From: JBKPFU01 sp046728975
GTDB lineage: Bacteria; Actinomycetota; Thermoleophilia; Gaiellales; Gaiellaceae
Length of the DNA stretch: 26,270 bases
Reading direction: 5' to 3'
Assembly (NCBI GenBank): GCA_046728975.1
Contig: JBKPFU010000149.1
Location: 1 to 26,270 of the forward strand
Part shown: positions 12,522 through 21,400 of the stretch, piece by piece
Layout: each line of letters begins with the position of its first letter
Position numbering within the stretch: position 1 is the first letter of the stretch
The notes under the pieces: model-generated
Databases searched by the model: none
The model's input: the letters and a program-made list of their open reading frames with translations, nothing else
Told to the model about the DNA's origin: nothing
Position numbers and translations under genes: made by a program

Positions 12522-15500
12522 ATGACCAGACTGAGCAAGCTTCGAACGCCGCTGCTCGCGCTTGCCGCGGCCTCACTCGTGCTGATTCCTGCCGCGACGG
12601 CGTCACACACGCCCAATCCGTCGGCCGTGACGGTTGCCGGCTCGCTGCAGTCAGAGCTCGGCTGCCCCGGCGACTGGCAGCCGGACTGCGCGGCGACACA
12701 CCTGAGCTACGACGCGGGCGACGACGTCTGGCAGGGAAGCTTCACGGTGCCCGTAGGCAACTACGAGTACAAGGCGGCCCTGAACAACTCGTGGATGGAG
12801 AACTACGGCCTGCACGCGCAAGCGAACGGCGCGAACATCGTGCTCAACCTGGCCTCGGGCTCGAGTGTCAAGTTCTATTACGACCATAAGAGCCACTGGA
12901 TCACGGACAACAAGAGCTCCGTGATCGCGGTCGCTCCCGGGAGCTTCCAGTCCGAGCTCGGCTGCCCGGGCGATTGGGATCCCGGTTGCCTCCGTTCCTG
13001 GCTCGAGGACCCGGAGGGGGACGGGACCTACTCGTTCGAGACGACGGCGCTGCCCCACGGCTCGTACGAGACGAAAGTGGCGATCAACGAGAGCTGGGAC
13101 GAGAACTACGGCCAGGGCGGCGCCCCGAACGGGCCCAACATCCCGTTGTCCGTCCCGTTCGACAACGCGAAGGTCACGTTCACGTACAACGCGACCTCGC
13201 ACGTGCTCAGCGTCAACGTCGAAAGCGCGCCGGTGTCGCACTTCGATCTCGCGCGGAAGGACTGCCTCGGCACGGCCCGCAACAGGACCTCGAAGGCCTG
13301 GTACACGGTCGCAAACGGCGTGCTGAGCGACGTCTACTACCCGACGGTCGACAACACGAACGTCGAGACGCTCCAGTATGTCGTCACCGACGGCTCCACG
13401 TTCACCGACTTGCAGACGCGCGACATGACGTACGCGGTTGAGGCGGTGCATGGCTCCGGCGGTATGGCGTGCAAGGTCACGGCGAGCGCGAAGAGCGGCA
13501 AGTACCGGATCGAAACCGAGTACATCACCGACCCGAGCCGCAACTCGGTGCTGATGCGGGTCGAGTTCACGCCGCGCCGGGCGAACTACCGCCTCTACGT
13601 CCGCCTCGATGCGACGGTGAACGGAAACGGCGGCGGCGGCCCCGGCAACGGTGGGGCGGACTCGGCCACGGTTGACCGCTCGACCGGGCATCCGGTGCTC
13701 GTCTCCTACGACACTGTCACGGCGACGAACGCGGCGAACCGCGATTACGCGCAGCCGGTGTACGCGGCACTCGACGGCGCCTTCGACGAGGCGTCGAGCG
13801 GCTTCGCCGGCACCGAGAGCGACGGGCTCGTGCAGCTGGACGCCTCGCACGCGCTGACGGCGATCGCCGATGATGCGACGAAGGGGAACGTCGTCCAGAC
13901 GGCGCGGGTGCGCCTCAACCGCGCCGGCATGACCGTGCTGGCGCTCGGCTTCGGCGCCACGCAGACGGGGGCGGTCGGCGCGGCCGAGGGCTCGCGGAGC
14001 ATCCGCTTCTCCAAGGCGCTCGCGAAGTACAAGAAGGGGTGGAAGCGTTACGACCGCTCGTTGAACAAGCCGCGAACGAAGAAGCTGCGCGGGATGAGTC
14101 GGGCTGCGCGGGACCGGCTCGAGGACGAGTACTACCTCAGCGCCAACGTGATCAAGGCATCGGAGGACAAGACGTTCCCCGGCGCGATCGTCGCCAGCCT
14201 CGCCTCGCCCTGGGGCCAAGCGATCTCGGCGGGCGATCCCGCGAACACGTACTTTGGCTCCTACCGCGAGGTGTTCGCGCGCGACCTGTATGAGGCGTGG
14301 ACGGGTCTGGTCGCCGACGGCGACTTTGCAACCGCCCGCGACGCGACGCTCTTCCTCTTCGAGCGGCAGCAGCTTCCGGATGGGTCGATGCCGCGCAACA
14401 GCCTCGTCAACGGAAAGGTCGCGCCGGACTCGTTCGGCACGCAGCTCGACGAGACGGCCTACCCGATCCTGATGGCCGACCAGCTGGGATTGCGGGGCGG
14501 CTCGCTCTACGCCAACCACATCAAGCCGGCGGCGAACTTCATCGCCGCCCACGGTCCCGCATTCGGAGTCGAGCGCTGGGAGGAGCTGGGCGGCTTCTCC
14601 CCGTCGACGATCGCCGCCGAGATCGCGGGGCTCGTCGCCGCGGCAGATCTCGCGCGCGCCAACGGCGACAGGGCGTCGGCAGCCGTTTGGCTGGGCGTGG
14701 CGGACGACTGGCAGCGGTCGGTCAAGGGCTGGACCGTGACCACGAACGGGCCGCTCGCGCCGCGGTACTTCATCAGGCTCTCGAAGACCGGTGATCCGAA
14801 CGCAGCGATCACGTACAACGTCGGCAACGGCGGCCCGACGCTCGACCAGCGCTCCGTGATCGACGCTGGGTTCCTCGAGCTCGTGCGGCTCGGCGAACTG
14901 CCGGCGGACGACCCGGACGTCGGCCGCTCGTTGGACGTCGTCGACGCGACGATCAAGAGCACGACCTCGAGCGGGCCGGGCTGGCACCGCTACAACGGCG
15001 ACGGCTACGGCGACCGGGCGAGCGACGGCCGTCCGTGGGCGCCGAGCGGCCAGGGCACCGGCCACCTGTGGCCGCCTCTCTCCGCCGAGCGCGGGGAGCA
15101 GGAGCTCGTCTCTGGCGACGCCGCGGAGGCAGCCTCGCTCCTTCTCGGCATGAGCCGCTTCGCGTCGGGAGTCGGCCTCATTCCCGAGCAGGACTGGGAG
15201 CAGCCCGATCTGCCTGCCTCGCCCTACGGCACCGATCCCACCGTTGCCTCGATCGGCTTCGTGAACGGCGGCGCCGCCGGCTCGGCCTCGCCGCTCACCT
15301 GGTCGGCTGCGTCGTTCGTGCGGCTCGCAGCCGATCTCGCCGCACGTCGGAACGTCGTGCTGCCGGCTGTGACGCATTCGCGCTACGTCGAGCACTCGCA
15401 GGGCACGACGACGCTGACGGTGACGAGCCCGGCTGACAACTCGGCCGTCACGGCCTCGCCCGTCACCGTGACCGGTACGAGCGCGCCCGGGAACACGATC

Positions 15501-16388
15501 TACGTCGCGGCGACGAACACAGACGCGAACTCGGCGACGACCGTCGCATCGACGATCGCGGCCGCGGACGGCTCCTTCAGCGTCGACGTCGCGGTCACCG
15601 CCGGCACGACCGTCCTGAACATCGTCGCCGTCAGCCCGAGCGGCGGCACTGCGCACGTGCAGCGCACGATCATCTTCGACGTCGTGCCGGGGACGCTGCT
15701 CCTCGACCTCGCCGACCCGAACGGTGACGACAACGGCCCCGGCAATTACGCCTACCCGACCTCCGCCGACTTCCATGCGGGCGCCTTCGACATCCAGGCC
15801 TTCCAGGTCTACGACTCCGGCCCGGACGTCGTCTTCCGGCTGAAGACGCGCGACCTCACGCCGACGTTCGGCAGCCCGCTCGGTGCGCAGCTCGTCGACG
15901 TGTATGTGCACGTGCCGGGCGCAGCGCCGACCTCAACCGAAGCGTCGTTCGCGTCGCGCAACTACACGATTGCGCCCGCCTTTGCGTGGAGCAGGCTGAT
16001 CGAGGTGCAAGGCTTCGGCCAGCGCTACGTCGACGCCGGCGGGAGCACCCTCGGAACGGTCTCGATCAAGGCGAACGCGATCTCTCGCTTCATCACCTTC
16101 AGCGTCCCGAAGGCCTCGCTCGGAACGCCCGGCCCCGGCTGGGGGTTCACCGTCGTCCTCACCGGCCAAGACGGCTTCAGCTCTGATCAGGCGCGCGGCT
16201 TCGCCGCCACGCCGCAGCCCTTCCTGTTCGGGGTGTGCGCCGCGGCGAGCGCCGATCCGCATTGCACGGTCGATCCCGGCGCGGTGCCGAAGGCGGTCGA
16301 CGTGATCACCGCTCCGGGTGTCGAGCAGTCGGCCGAGCTCGACTACACCCTCGGCCCGGTCGTGCTGGCGGGGGTCACGATCCCCTAG
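12522..16388 (+). CDS. Secreted multidomain glucodextranase/glucoamylase (GH15) with two X25-like modules
   Basis: Exported glycoside hydrolase predicted to release glucose from alpha-glucans (dextran alpha-1,6 or starch alpha-1,4). Order over 1288 residues: signal peptide 1-28 (ATASH); two homologous X25-like beta modules at about 39-133 and 139-233 (each with QSELGCPGDW); GH15 N-domain at about 243-520; (alpha/alpha)6 barrel at about 533-943; glucodextranase domain B-like Ig fold at about 955-1060; C-terminal binding domain at about 1062-1288. The catalytic acid is probably Glu687 in RWEELGGFSPSTIAAEIAGL. The base lies in GHLWPPLSAERGE, Glu856 or Glu859. N-A-B-C matches Arthrobacter glucodextranase, while the X25 pair is pullulanase-like. 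The start is supported by the signal peptide although the Shine-Dalgarno is poor. The TAG stop coincides with the left end of the MITE-like element. Confidence 0.9.
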   Translation: MTRLSKLRTPLLALAAASLVLIPAATASHTPNPSAVTVAGSLQSELGCPGDWQPDCAATHLSYDAGDDVWQGSFTVPVGNYEYKAALNNSWMENYGLHAQANGANIVLNLASGSSVKFYYDHKSHWITDNKSSVIAVAPGSFQSELGCPGDWDPGCLRSWLEDPEGDGTYSFETTALPHGSYETKVAINESWDENYGQGGAPNGPNIPLSVPFDNAKVTFTYNATSHVLSVNVESAPVSHFDLARKDCLGTARNRTSKAWYTVANGVLSDVYYPTVDNTNVETLQYVVTDGSTFTDLQTRDMTYAVEAVHGSGGMACKVTASAKSGKYRIETEYITDPSRNSVLMRVEFTPRRANYRLYVRLDATVNGNGGGGPGNGGADSATVDRSTGHPVLVSYDTVTATNAANRDYAQPVYAALDGAFDEASSGFAGTESDGLVQLDASHALTAIADDATKGNVVQTARVRLNRAGMTVLALGFGATQTGAVGAAEGSRSIRFSKALAKYKKGWKRYDRSLNKPRTKKLRGMSRAARDRLEDEYYLSANVIKASEDKTFPGAIVASLASPWGQAISAGDPANTYFGSYREVFARDLYEAWTGLVADGDFATARDATLFLFERQQLPDGSMPRNSLVNGKVAPDSFGTQLDETAYPILMADQLGLRGGSLYANHIKPAANFIAAHGPAFGVERWEELGGFSPSTIAAEIAGLVAAADLARANGDRASAAVWLGVADDWQRSVKGWTVTTNGPLAPRYFIRLSKTGDPNAAITYNVGNGGPTLDQRSVIDAGFLELVRLGELPADDPDVGRSLDVVDATIKSTTSSGPGWHRYNGDGYGDRASDGRPWAPSGQGTGHLWPPLSAERGEQELVSGDAAEAASLLLGMSRFASGVGLIPEQDWEQPDLPASPYGTDPTVASIGFVNGGAAGSASPLTWSAASFVRLAADLAARRNVVLPAVTHSRYVEHSQGTTTLTVTSPADNSAVTASPVTVTGTSAPGNTIYVAATNTDANSATTVASTIAAADGSFSVDVAVTAGTTVLNIVAVSPSGGTAHVQRTIIFDVVPGTLLLDLADPNGDDNGPGNYAYPTSADFHAGAFDIQAFQVYDSGPDVVFRLKTRDLTPTFGSPLGAQLVDVYVHVPGAAPTSTEASFASRNYTIAPAFAWSRLIEVQGFGQRYVDAGGSTLGTVSIKANAISRFITFSVPKASLGTPGPGWGFTVVLTGQDGFSSDQARGFAATPQPFLFGVCAAASADPHCTVDPGAVPKAVDVITAPGVEQSAELDYTLGPVVLAGVTIP
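12648..12989 (+). repeat. Intragenic repeat: two X25-like modules 300 bp apart
   Basis: The codons for QSELGCPGDW at 12648-12689 recur at 12948-12989, exactly 100 codons later. About two thirds or more of the bases are shared, and synonymous differences are frequent. The modules also share a later ALNNSWMENYG/AINESWDENYG segment. This is an old module duplication, not a recent one. Confidence 0.8.
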
Positions 16389-16569
16389 GAGGGCTTGGCG
16401 GAATTCCGCTCGTCGCCGGGGCGCGATCGGCGGTGCGAGAAAAGCACGAACCGCCTGGGTGAGTCCGTTACGTCAAGTAAGGAGCCGTAGGCTGTGACCG
16501 AGGACGCAGCCTCGCGCCGTTCCAGCGCGTTCCGGCGACTCAGCGCCGCATTTTCGCCAAGCCCTCCTA
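16386..16569. mobile_element. MITE-like element with 13-bp inverted ends and a TA duplication
   Basis: TAGGAGGGCTTGGCG at 16386-16400 and its perfect reverse complement at 16555-16569 bound a 184-bp segment. If TA is the target duplication (16386-16387 and 16568-16569), the element is 180 bp with 13-bp terminal repeats. This is the layout of IS630/Tc1-type miniature elements. The interior is structured: the palindrome GCGGAATTCCGC is at 16398-16409, and a stem GGCG-GTGC/GCAC-CGCC is at 16429-16455. It encodes no transposase. Its left end supplies the stop region of the GH15 gene. It also carries AAGGAG at 16479-16484 before a GTG (16494) that reads in frame through the right end into the next gene. 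Confidence 0.55.
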
Positions 16570-16616
16570 CCAAGCCAGTTGTTGCAGCTTCGCCCGCGCG
16601 GGGTAAGGACGCGGGC

Positions 16617-16790
16617 ATGCGAAGACCAAGCCTCCTCTTCGTCGTCTACGTCGTGGTCGGGGTAATCGTGGCCGCCTCGTACGACTATTTCGACAAGCTG
16701 AACACCGCCGGCCGCATCCTGACGCTGATCGCGGCGATCGTGATGTGGCCGATCCTGCTGTTCGGTTTCGACATTCGTATCGCCAAATAG
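16617..16790 (+). CDS. Small two-helix membrane protein
   Basis: Unrecognised 57-residue protein with hydrophobic helices at about residues 5-20 and 33-52, a polar loop SYDYFDKLNTAGR between them and the short tail DIRIAK. ATG 16617 has AAGGA at 16605-16609 with a 7-nt spacer. An in-frame GTG at 16494 with an equally good AAGGAG would give a 98-residue form whose first 25 residues come from the MITE-like element; its Ser/Arg/Pro-rich extension does not look like a conserved domain. The gene precedes rplY and may be the last gene of the accessory stretch or an ancestral neighbour of rplY. Confidence 0.65.
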   Translation: MRRPSLLFVVYVVVGVIVAASYDYFDKLNTAGRILTLIAAIVMWPILLFGFDIRIAK

Positions 16791-16806
16791 CGCTTCGAGC
16801 ACCGGC

Positions 16807-16812
16807 TACACT
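16807..16812 (+). promoter_or_regulatory. Probable -10 box of rplY (leaderless start)
   Basis: TACACT fits TANNNT and ends 8 nt before GTG 16821. The expected transcription start at about 16819-16821 would give a leaderless mRNA. No Shine-Dalgarno precedes the GTG, which agrees with this. No -35 box is obvious. Confidence 0.45.
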
Positions 16813-16820
16813 GCCTCGCC

Positions 16821-17540
16821 GTGGCCGGTGAGCGAGTAAAGCTGCAGGTGAGTCAGCGCGAGTCGCGAGGCTCGCGCGACGCGCGCCGCCTGCGACGGCA
16901 GGGGTTGATTCCGGGTGTCCTCTACGGGCGTGGAAAGGATCCGAATCCGTTCTGCGTCGAGGAGCGCGTCCTGCGCAAGGCGCTGACCGGCGACCACGGG
17001 CTGCACGCGATCCTCGACGTCGCGCTCGACGGGCGCGCTGTGCCGTCGGTGCTGAAGGACTACCAGGTCGATCCCGTGCGCGGGCACGTGATGCACATCG
17101 ATCTCCAGGAGGTTCGGCTCGATCAGGCGATCCAGGCGCAGGTGGTCGTCGAGCTCGTCGGCGAACCGGAGGGCGTCAAGGAGGGCGGCGTGCTGTCCCA
17201 GGTCGCGCGCGAGGTCAACGTCGAGGCCCTGCCGCTCGAGATTCCGGAGCGGCTGGAGCTCGACGTGAGCGATATGCAGATGGGCGACACCAAGCGGTTG
17301 GCGGATCTGATCGCGCCGGAGGGCGTGACGCTCCTGGACGATCCCGAGGAGACGGTGCTGGCGACGGTGACCATGCCGACGCGGATCGTCGAGCCCGAGC
17401 CCGAGGAGGAGGAGCTCGAGGAGGGCGAGCTTCCCGAAGGGGAGGTGCCGGAGGGCGAGGAGGCGCCGGAGGGCGCTGCCGAGGCGCCGGCCGAGCCGGA
17501 GGCGGAGGCCGAAGGCGAGCAGGGCACCGCCGAGGGCTAG
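16821..17540 (+). CDS. rplY: 50S ribosomal protein L25 (CTC-type general stress form)
   Basis: Binds 5S rRNA in the large ribosomal subunit. The 239-residue product is the long CTC form. An N-terminal L25 domain (about residues 6-95: RESRGSRDARRLRRQGLIPGVLYG, DYQVDPVRGHVMHIDLQEV) is followed by a TL5/CTC beta domain (about 100-190). A very acidic Glu/Pro/Ala-rich tail covers about 192-239. Such tails are common in actinobacterial L25. GTG 16821 is the only start that keeps the full N-domain, and the gene probably has a leaderless transcript from the TACACT box. pth follows 3 nt after the stop, an arrangement widely conserved. Confidence 0.95.
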   Translation: MAGERVKLQVSQRESRGSRDARRLRRQGLIPGVLYGRGKDPNPFCVEERVLRKALTGDHGLHAILDVALDGRAVPSVLKDYQVDPVRGHVMHIDLQEVRLDQAIQAQVVVELVGEPEGVKEGGVLSQVAREVNVEALPLEIPERLELDVSDMQMGDTKRLADLIAPEGVTLLDDPEETVLATVTMPTRIVEPEPEEEELEEGELPEGEVPEGEEAPEGAAEAPAEPEAEAEGEQGTAEG

Positions 17541-17543
17541 CTC

Positions 17544-18137
17544 ATGCGGTTCTTCCGGCGGGGCGAGCGCGGCTCGTCGCTCGACCTGCTCGTCGTTGGG
17601 CTGGGCAACCCCGGCCGCGAGCACGAGCGCGACCGGCACAACATCGGCTGGCTCGTCGTCGACGAGCTCGCGCGGCGTCACGGCGGGTCGTGGCGGGGGA
17701 AGTTCTCCGGCCGGCTGGTGGACCTACGGCTCGACGACCTCAGGCTCGCGCTCCTCAAGCCCGAGACGTACATGAACCAGGTCGGGCGATCGGTCGGGGC
17801 GGCTACGCGGTTCTTCAAGGTAGAGCCCGGCGGTCTGTTGATCGTCCACGACGACGTGGATCTGGAGCCGGGGCGCCTGCAGGCGCGGCAAGGCGGCGGC
17901 CTCGCGGGGCACAACGGCCTGCGCTCGCTCGCGCAGGCGCTCGGGACGCAGGACTTCCTCCGGCTGCGGGTCGGCATCGGTCGTCCCGGCCGCGGCGATC
18001 CTCGCTCCGTCGCCGATTACGTGCTCTCCCGTTTCGACGCCGAGGAGGACGTGGAGGCGCTCGTCTCGCGGTCGGCGGACGCGGTCGAGACGCTGGCGCG
18101 AGAGGGGCTCGAAACAACGCAACAGCGCTTCAACTAG
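17544..18137 (+). CDS. pth: Peptidyl-tRNA hydrolase
   Basis: Cleaves the ester bond of peptidyl-tRNAs that drop off the ribosome, recycling tRNA in the cytoplasm. The 197 residues contain LLVVGLGNPGREHERDRHNIGW with catalytic-type His32, LLKPETYMNQVGRSVG, VHDDVDLEPGRLQ with Asp103 at the position of E. coli Asp93, GGLAGHNGLRSL, and GIGRPGRGDPRSVADYVLSRF. About 14 extra N-terminal residues (RFFRRGERGSSLD) precede the domain. ATG 17544 lies 3 nt after the rplY stop, so translation is probably coupled. All family motifs are intact. Confidence 0.95.
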   Translation: MRFFRRGERGSSLDLLVVGLGNPGREHERDRHNIGWLVVDELARRHGGSWRGKFSGRLVDLRLDDLRLALLKPETYMNQVGRSVGAATRFFKVEPGGLLIVHDDVDLEPGRLQARQGGGLAGHNGLRSLAQALGTQDFLRLRVGIGRPGRGDPRSVADYVLSRFDAEEDVEALVSRSADAVETLAREGLETTQQRFN

Positions 18138-18153
18138 CGGGACCGCGGACGAG

Positions 18154-18442
18154 GTGATCGAGGTAGTCGACCGGCTCGATGCGGCCGGCATTTGCTACTG
18201 CATCGAGGGCGGTTGGGGTGTCGACGTGCTGCTCGAGACGCAAACGCGCCATCACGACGACCTCGACTTTGCGATCCGCTCGAGGACGTCGATCGGCTCT
18301 GCGCCACCTTCGCCGAACTCGAGCGCGACGACGCAGAATGGCCGGCGACAGTCTGGCTTCTCTCGAGTTGCCGGACGCGTTCGCTTCGCGGCCAGGCTTT
18401 GTCGCCTCCAAGCGTGGCTCACGCGCGGCAGGCGAGACCTAG
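18154..18442 (+). pseudogene. Frameshifted ANT(2'')/Lnu-like nucleotidyltransferase remnant
   Basis: From GTG 18154 the frame reads VIEVVDRLDAAGICY, then GGWGVDVLLETQTRHHDDLDFAI, the active-site signature of the aminoglycoside-2''-adenylyltransferase/lincosamide nucleotidyltransferase type. A single base is missing in ATC(C)CGCTC at about 18276; restoring it gives PLEDVDRLCATFAELERDDAEWPATVWLL in the next frame. A 2-nt TC expansion at about 18358-18364 then shifts to LELPDAFASRPGF, ending at TAG 18440-18442. The roughly 95-residue equivalent is well short of the usual 170-plus residues, so the C-terminal part is lost too. Intact relatives transfer a nucleotide from ATP to an antibiotic or other small molecule. 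It sits between pth and mfd, where no gene is expected. Confidence 0.8.
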
Positions 18443-18454
18443 CCGGCGGCTACC

Positions 18455-21400
18455 ATGACCCCCGCGGAACCGCGCGTTCCGTCTTTCGTCATGGACCGAC
18501 CGGTGCTCCACATCCTGGTTTCGGAGCTCGTCGAGGACGAGCGCCTCGAACGTTTCTCGGGAGCGCTGCCTGCACGCGCACGCGTCTCCGAGCCTGCGCT
18601 GCCCTTCCTGCTCGCGGCGCTGCACGAACGGCTCGAGCGCGGGCTCGTCGTGCTCCTCCCCGAGGACGCCGATGCCCGCGACGCAGCGGAGGCGGCCGCG
18701 TGGTTCCTCGGCCCCGAGCGGGTCGCACTGCTCCCGAGCCGCGGCGTACGTTGGGGCTCGGGCCTCGAGCCGCCGCCGCACCTCGTGGGAGAGCGGGCGC
18801 GCGCGCTCGACGTCCTGGCGCGCGGAGGCCTCATCTGCGCCTCCGCCGCAGCAATTGCCGAGCCGATGCCTCCGCCGAACATGCGGCCCGAGCCGCTGCA
18901 CCTCGCACCCGACGACGATCGCGGGATCGACGCCGTCGCCGAGGCGCTCGCGGTGGCCGGGTACGAGCGCGTTGAGCGGGTCGAAGAGCGCGGCCAGTTC
19001 GCCGTCCGCGGCGGGCTCGTCGACGTCTTCCCGACGACAGGCCGGGAGCCGCTGCGGCTCGAGTGGTTCGGCGACGAGCTCGAGTCGATGCGCGCCTTCT
19101 CGCCGTTCACGCAGCGCACGCTGCACACGGTTGACCGCGCGGCGATACATCCGGCTGCGGAGCGGCGCGCCGACCTGATCGAACCCGGCCTGTCCGAGGG
19201 ACAGTCCATGGGACATGTCCCGGAGGACCTCGTCCGGCCGCTCGAGCGAGCGCCGGATCTCGTGTGGCAGCCCGACGACGTCCGCCGCGTCTGGGAGGAG
19301 GAAGACCTCGCTCCGGTCTCGCTCAAGGGAGTGACCGAGCTCGATCCGCTGCCGCAGGACCAGCCCTTCAGCTTCGAGGCGCAGCGGCCGGCTCTCGCCG
19401 CACGCGGGCTGGCCGAAGCCGAGAACGAGCTCGGCGCCCTCGTCCGGGGCGGCCAGCGCGTCGTCGTCGCGTTCGCTCATCGCGGCGAGGCACTGCGGAC
19501 GAAGGGCCTGCTCCGGCGCGTCGACGCGCGCCTGCTCGACCCGGGCGAGCCCATGCCGCACGACGCCGAGCTCCTGTTCGTCGTCTCGCCGGCCCGCCGT
19601 GGCTTCGTCTGGCGCGAGCTCGGCCTCGTGCTGCTTCCCGACACACAGGTCTTCCGCAAGCGCCCGCCGCGCGCCGACCCGCGCCTGGGCCGGGCACTTC
19701 AATCGTTCGCCGACCTGCGCAACGGCGACTACGTTGTCCACGAGGACCACGGCGTCGGCCGGCTGCTCGCGTTCGAGACGAAGGAGGTAGCCGAGGTCAC
19801 GCGGGATTACCTCCTGCTCGCCTTCCGGGGGGACGACCGCCTCTATGTGCCGCACGAGCAGATCGGGAAGGTCTCGCGCTACATCGGGGCCGACGCCAAG
19901 GCCCCGGCGCTCTCCAAGCTCGGCGGGCGCGCGTGGCAGAACCTGAAGGCCCGCGCGCGCGAGGGCGTTCGCGAGCTGGCCGGCGAGTTGCTTGCCTTAT
20001 ACGCCCAGCGGCAGCAGGCGAGCGGGTTCGCGCAGGAGCTCGAGCACGAATGGCTCGAACGCCTCGAGGCCAGCTTTCCGTACCGGGAGACACCTGACCA
20101 GCAGGTCGCGATCGAGGCGGTCAAGGAGGATCTGGAGACGCCGCGGCCGATGGACCGGCTCTTGTGCGGAGACGTTGGCTTCGGCAAAACCGAGGTCGCG
20201 GTGCGTGCCGCCTTCGCGACGGCGCTGAACGGCAAGCAGACGCTCATGCTCGTCCCGACGACCGTTCTGGCCCAGCAGCACTGGAACACGTTCCGCGAGC
20301 GCTACCGCGACTTCCCGGTCCGCGTGGAGATGGTCTCGCGCTTTCGCAGGCCCGCCGACGTGAAGCGGATCCTCGCCGAGTTCGCCGACGGCAAGGTCGA
20401 CGTCCTGATCGGGACGCATCGCGTGCTCTCGCGGGATGTCATCCCGAAGGAGCTCGGTCTCGTGATCGTCGACGAGGAGCAGCGCTTCGGGGTCGCGCAG
20501 AAGGAGCTGCTCCGCCAGCTGCGCCTCGAGGTCGACGTGCTCGCGCTGACCGCGACACCCATCCCGCGCACGCTGCACATGTCGCTTTCGGGCTTGCGCG
20601 ATATCTCGGTCATCGAGACGCCGCCCGAGGGGCGCCGGCCCATCCGCACCTACGTCGGCGAGTACGACGAGGAGCTGATCAAGGCTGCGCTCGAACGCGA
20701 GCACGAGCGGGGCGGGCAGGCCTTCTACTTGCACAACCGCGTCGAGACGATCGACGAGGCGGCGGAGCGGCTGCGGCAGCTTTGTCCCGACCTTCGATTC
20801 ATCGTCGCGCACGGGCAGATGCGCGAGCGCGAGCTGGAGGAGCACATGCTGGACTTCCTCAGCGGTGACGGCGACGTGCTCGTCTCGACGACCATCATCG
20901 AGTCAGGGCTCGACATCCCGCAGGCGAACACGCTGATCGTGGAGCGGGCGGACGCGCTCGGGCTCGCACAGCTGTACCAGATCCGCGGACGCGTCGGCCG
21001 ATCCGACGTGCTCGCCCACGCGTATCTCTTCTATCCGGACTCCCAGGAGCTCACGCCCGAGGCGCGGGCGCGCCTCGCCACGCTCGCCGACCACACCGAG
21101 CTCGGCGCCGGCTTTGCGATCGCGATGCGCGATCTCGAGATCCGAGGCGCGGGCGAGCTGCTCGGTGCGGAGCAGTCGGGCCACGTCGCCGCCGTGGGGT
21201 TCGAGCTGTACGTGGAGCTGCTCGGCGAGGCCGTCGCGGAGCTTTCGGGCCAGCGCCGGACGGTCACGCGCCCGGTTCGCGTCGACGCGCGGGTCGATGC
21301 CTACGTCCCGGCGAGCTACATCGGCTCCGAGGCGCTCAAGATCGACCTGCACCGGCGGATCGCGCTGGCCGAGTCGGAGGACGAGCTCCGGGAGCTTCGG

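Noticed and set aside
12651..15911. 1086-codon antisense frame opposite the GH15 gene
   Set aside because: Shadow of strong sense coding. The sense strand has a signal peptide and full GH15 motifs, while the antisense product has none.
16572..16590. Possible third copy of the prs-end repeat (CCAGTTGTTGCAG)
   Set aside because: Only about 10 of 13 bases match and there is no similarity in the flanks, so chance is the better explanation.
21031..21352. CRISPR or tandem repeat search in GC-rich coding regions
   Set aside because: No regularly spaced repeat units were seen here or elsewhere; the local repetition is codon-level Glu/Ala/Arg bias.
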